In this document: positions 28,790 to 30,901 of the stretch, piece by piece | Layout of the letters: each line of letters starts with the position of its first letter | How positions within the stretch are numbered: the first letter of the stretch is position 1 | From: a virus | Length of the DNA: 30,901 bases | Direction: 5' to 3' (one strand) | Virus record (IMG/VR): IMGVR_UViG_3300008117_000324 | Span: 1-30,901 of that record | The notes under the pieces: generated by a model | What the model saw: the letters and a program-made list of their open reading frames with translations, nothing else | Databases searched by the model: none | Told to the model about the DNA's origin: nothing | Translations under genes and position numbers: made by a program

Positions 28790-29908
28790 ATGGGAATAAC
28801 AGTACATCAGTCGCCAACAGGATACACTTCAGCACATGAAGAAGTATGGCACGTTGTGGAATCAACGGATAACGACATACCTGGGTTTAAATATGTTTAT
28901 GATATTTATAAGGGTGATCAATTACTCACAAGGGTAAAGAACAGCCCTTTGGGGGTTGATAAATTAGGGGTATTGGATGTGGGTAATATTGTAAGATCTT
29001 CGCTCGATTCTTACAACTTTCCGGCATTTAATCTGTCATCATTTGCAAATGAGGTTGTATTAGGTGCTGACATATTCTTTACAGATTATCGTGTTGAATA
29101 TGGTCAAATGAGTGGAACAGTAGATTTTAGCGGAAACATAGCATCTGGCAATTACAGGGTTTACAATAACTATAAACGATCTAAATGGGATAAAGCACAA
29201 AGCCAAATAAGTGCAGATTATTTTTTGACAAACAGACCGCGGCAAAGTACATATTATGCAGGAGAGCCGATCATTTCAAGTATGTTTGTTGAGAATGATA
29301 ATAGATCGAGAGTTTTAAATACTAATTACGGGAATACCACAAAGGTTTATAATACATCCGGCGTTTACAATTTAGGATATACATTCGGGGTATTGCCTAT
29401 AAGTGGGGCAATATCATACAATTTATTAAATGATGAAGATGCCATAATTGATACGATTTATTTTAATCAAAAGTGCGCTAAATATGATACGCATACTTTG
29501 ATCTTCCTGAATGCTTATGGGGCTTATGACTCTTTTACATTCGTACATGGTAAGCTTACTATGTCAAATGAAAAGAAAAAGTTTGAGCAGCAAAGATGGG
29601 TATTGTCAGGTACTCAAATGGTTGAAAAGTCAGGATCGGTTTACAATGAATCAATGAAAGCCTATGCAGTAAAGTATAAGCAAAAGATGACATTAACATC
29701 TGACATCCTAAGTACAGGTGAATATAACTGGTTGAGTGAACTGATAAACAGCCCACAAGTCTATTATTATTCAACTGAAAATGCGGAATATTATCCTGTT
29801 ATTATTACTGATTCAGATTACGAGTTTAAAGATGACCGGATAAATAAAGCGGAAACATTAAGCATTACGATAGAATTCAGCGAATCTAAAAACACACAAT
29901 ACCGTTAA
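28790..29908 (+). CDS. Large tail/baseplate structural protein
   Basis: A 372-residue beta-rich protein (MGITVHQSPTGYTSAHEEVW; SGAISYNLLNDEDAIIDTIY; ends ITIEFSESKNTQYR). The C-terminal 60 residues (LTSDILSTGEYNWLSELINS, YYYSTENAEYYPVIITDSDY) resemble a baseplate-type domain seen in Bacteroidota phage tail proteins. It is probably part of the distal tail. It begins 2 bases after the preceding stop. Confidence 0.6.
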   Translation: MGITVHQSPTGYTSAHEEVWHVVESTDNDIPGFKYVYDIYKGDQLLTRVKNSPLGVDKLGVLDVGNIVRSSLDSYNFPAFNLSSFANEVVLGADIFFTDYRVEYGQMSGTVDFSGNIASGNYRVYNNYKRSKWDKAQSQISADYFLTNRPRQSTYYAGEPIISSMFVENDNRSRVLNTNYGNTTKVYNTSGVYNLGYTFGVLPISGAISYNLLNDEDAIIDTIYFNQKCAKYDTHTLIFLNAYGAYDSFTFVHGKLTMSNEKKKFEQQRWVLSGTQMVEKSGSVYNESMKAYAVKYKQKMTLTSDILSTGEYNWLSELINSPQVYYYSTENAEYYPVIITDSDYEFKDDRINKAETLSITIEFSESKNTQYR

Positions 29909-29909
29909 A

Positions 29910-30901
29910 ATGTACGAATTATACATAGAAGGTTATAAGGTTGATATTGATCAAAAGCTTAGTATTGCTTTGACTTATGCGATTGATGATGTATCTGATT
30001 ATGGCAGCCGGGAAACATCCTTCAGTAAGCAGATAGTTATTCCGGGAACCGCAATCAATAATAAGATATTTGGGTTTATTTATGACTTAGCGAGTTTTAA
30101 TTATGAAGCACCAGGGGCAGTTAATATAGGATCAGTTTTTAATGTAGCGCAAACAAGTAGAGCTGAATTAAGATTAAACGGATTGCTTGTAATGAAGGGT
30201 GTATTCAGAATTATTAACATCGTTAAGGATGGAGATATTATAGAATACGAAGGTGCAATCTTTGGTGAGTTGAGTGGGTTTATTGCTCAGATAGGAAATA
30301 GCAAATTAGATGATTTAGATTTCAGCATTTATAATCATATCTATACGCGTGACAATATTGTAAATAGTTGGGGTGGGTTTGTGAAATATAAAACAAATAT
30401 TTTTTTAAGCAATGCCTTTTTAGGTCAAACTAATACTATAACAGTAATTGCTTATAATAATAGTCAAATACCTCCTGTTAATTTTAACATTGGTGATCAA
30501 ATTGTTATTAAAGGATCTGAATTTAATGAGGGGACTTATACGATAACTAATAGATTTTTATTCACTACTTTTTTCCCATATTATTATTTATATGTCGTAA
30601 GTAGTCCAATAGTAATTGAATCTATAAAATATATTGAAATAGCAGGAATCGATACTTCTGTAAATCCATCTTACGGTGTAGGTTATTTTTACCCTTTAAT
30701 AGATTATGGAACGAGATCAACTCCACAATTATATGGATCAAGAGCAAAAATAGATTATGATTATCGTACATTCAGGCCTGCATTATTTGTAAAAGAATAT
30801 ATCGATAAGATATTTCAAAATGCAGGATATACTTATGAAAGCAATTTTTTTAATAGTTCTTATTTCAAAAAATTAATTATACCAAATAATGCATATAAAT
30901 T
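29910..30901 (+). CDS. Baseplate/tail hub-like protein, 3'-truncated
   Basis: ATG 29910 opens a frame that stays open to the right window edge (at least 330 residues). It starts MYELYIEGYKVDIDQKLSIA and contains DVSDYGSRETSFSKQIVIPG, then NNKIFGFIYDLASFN, a pattern found in Bacteroidota phage distal tail or hub proteins, and later DYDYRTFRPALFVKEYIDKI. The C-terminal part is missing. It begins 1 base after the preceding stop. Confidence 0.65.
   Translation, partial: MYELYIEGYKVDIDQKLSIALTYAIDDVSDYGSRETSFSKQIVIPGTAINNKIFGFIYDLASFNYEAPGAVNIGSVFNVAQTSRAELRLNGLLVMKGVFRIINIVKDGDIIEYEGAIFGELSGFIAQIGNSKLDDLDFSIYNHIYTRDNIVNSWGGFVKYKTNIFLSNAFLGQTNTITVIAYNNSQIPPVNFNIGDQIVIKGSEFNEGTYTITNRFLFTTFFPYYYLYVVSSPIVIESIKYIEIAGIDTSVNPSYGVGYFYPLIDYGTRSTPQLYGSRAKIDYDYRTFRPALFVKEYIDKIFQNAGYTYESNFFNSSYFKKLIIPNNAYK

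Noticed and set aside
1-30901. CRISPR array, insertion sequence, integrase, CI-like repressor or rRNA
   Set aside because: I looked for direct repeats of CRISPR size, transposase and integrase motifs and repressor genes and saw none in this window.

Overview
The window is about 31 kb of a tailed double-stranded DNA phage (or prophage) of a Bacteroidota host, possibly Chitinophagaceae or a relative. The host call rests on an exact Bacteroidota promoter (TTTG, 19 nt, TATATTTG) at 22431-22461, on A-rich non-Shine-Dalgarno leaders, on a BT4734/VirE-N type primase, and on signal peptides of Bacteroidota style. GC is low and coding density very high. No integrase, CI-like repressor or tape measure gene lies inside the window, and both ends cut through genes, so the genome is larger than what is shown.

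Layout. (1) 1-6929, rightward: head module with the end of an XkdF-type prohead protease, a small virion-module gene, a glycosyltransferase, a scaffold-like protein, a major capsid gene whose frame is broken, a probable tail tube protein, a large composite portal and a DUF6712-type connector. (2) 6981-10612, rightward: tail completion and tail fibre or adhesin genes, including a LamG-like lectin. (3) 10609-13599, rightward: lysis region with small membrane proteins, a unimolecular-spanin-like lipoprotein, a metallophosphoesterase and a GH24 endolysin. (4) 13588-22400, leftward: early/replication operon read from a promoter at 22431-22461. It holds tiny membrane proteins, an Erf recombinase, an SSB-like protein, a DnaA domain IV-like protein, a VRR-NUC nuclease, an HNH nuclease, a primase-helicase and a helicase-methyltransferase fusion. 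(5) 22503-30901, rightward: zinc-ribbon protein, sigma-like factor, membrane protein, SAM methyltransferase, ParB-like protein, Mom-like DNA modification protein, terminase small and large subunits, a tail assembly chaperone with a -1 frameshift site, then tail proteins running off the right end.

Several structural genes start just after an intrinsic terminator and an AT box (GTATWTATAA-like) set against the start codon. Two of these boxes, at 4010 and 28078, share an exact 16-nt sequence. With the sigma-like gene at 22669 this suggests, but does not prove, a phage-specific late expression signal.

The most unusual locus is 24425-26125. A ParB-like gene is followed by a Mom-like gene whose 3' end contains a 69-nt sequence that folds as a tRNA-Gly(UCC)-like cloverleaf. 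The terminase small subunit comes next and has no ATG ahead of its conserved N-terminal motif. Other points of note are the broken capsid gene, a C-terminal module shared by two virion-region genes, a portal carrying a winged-helix domain, and chains of very short overlapping membrane-protein genes.
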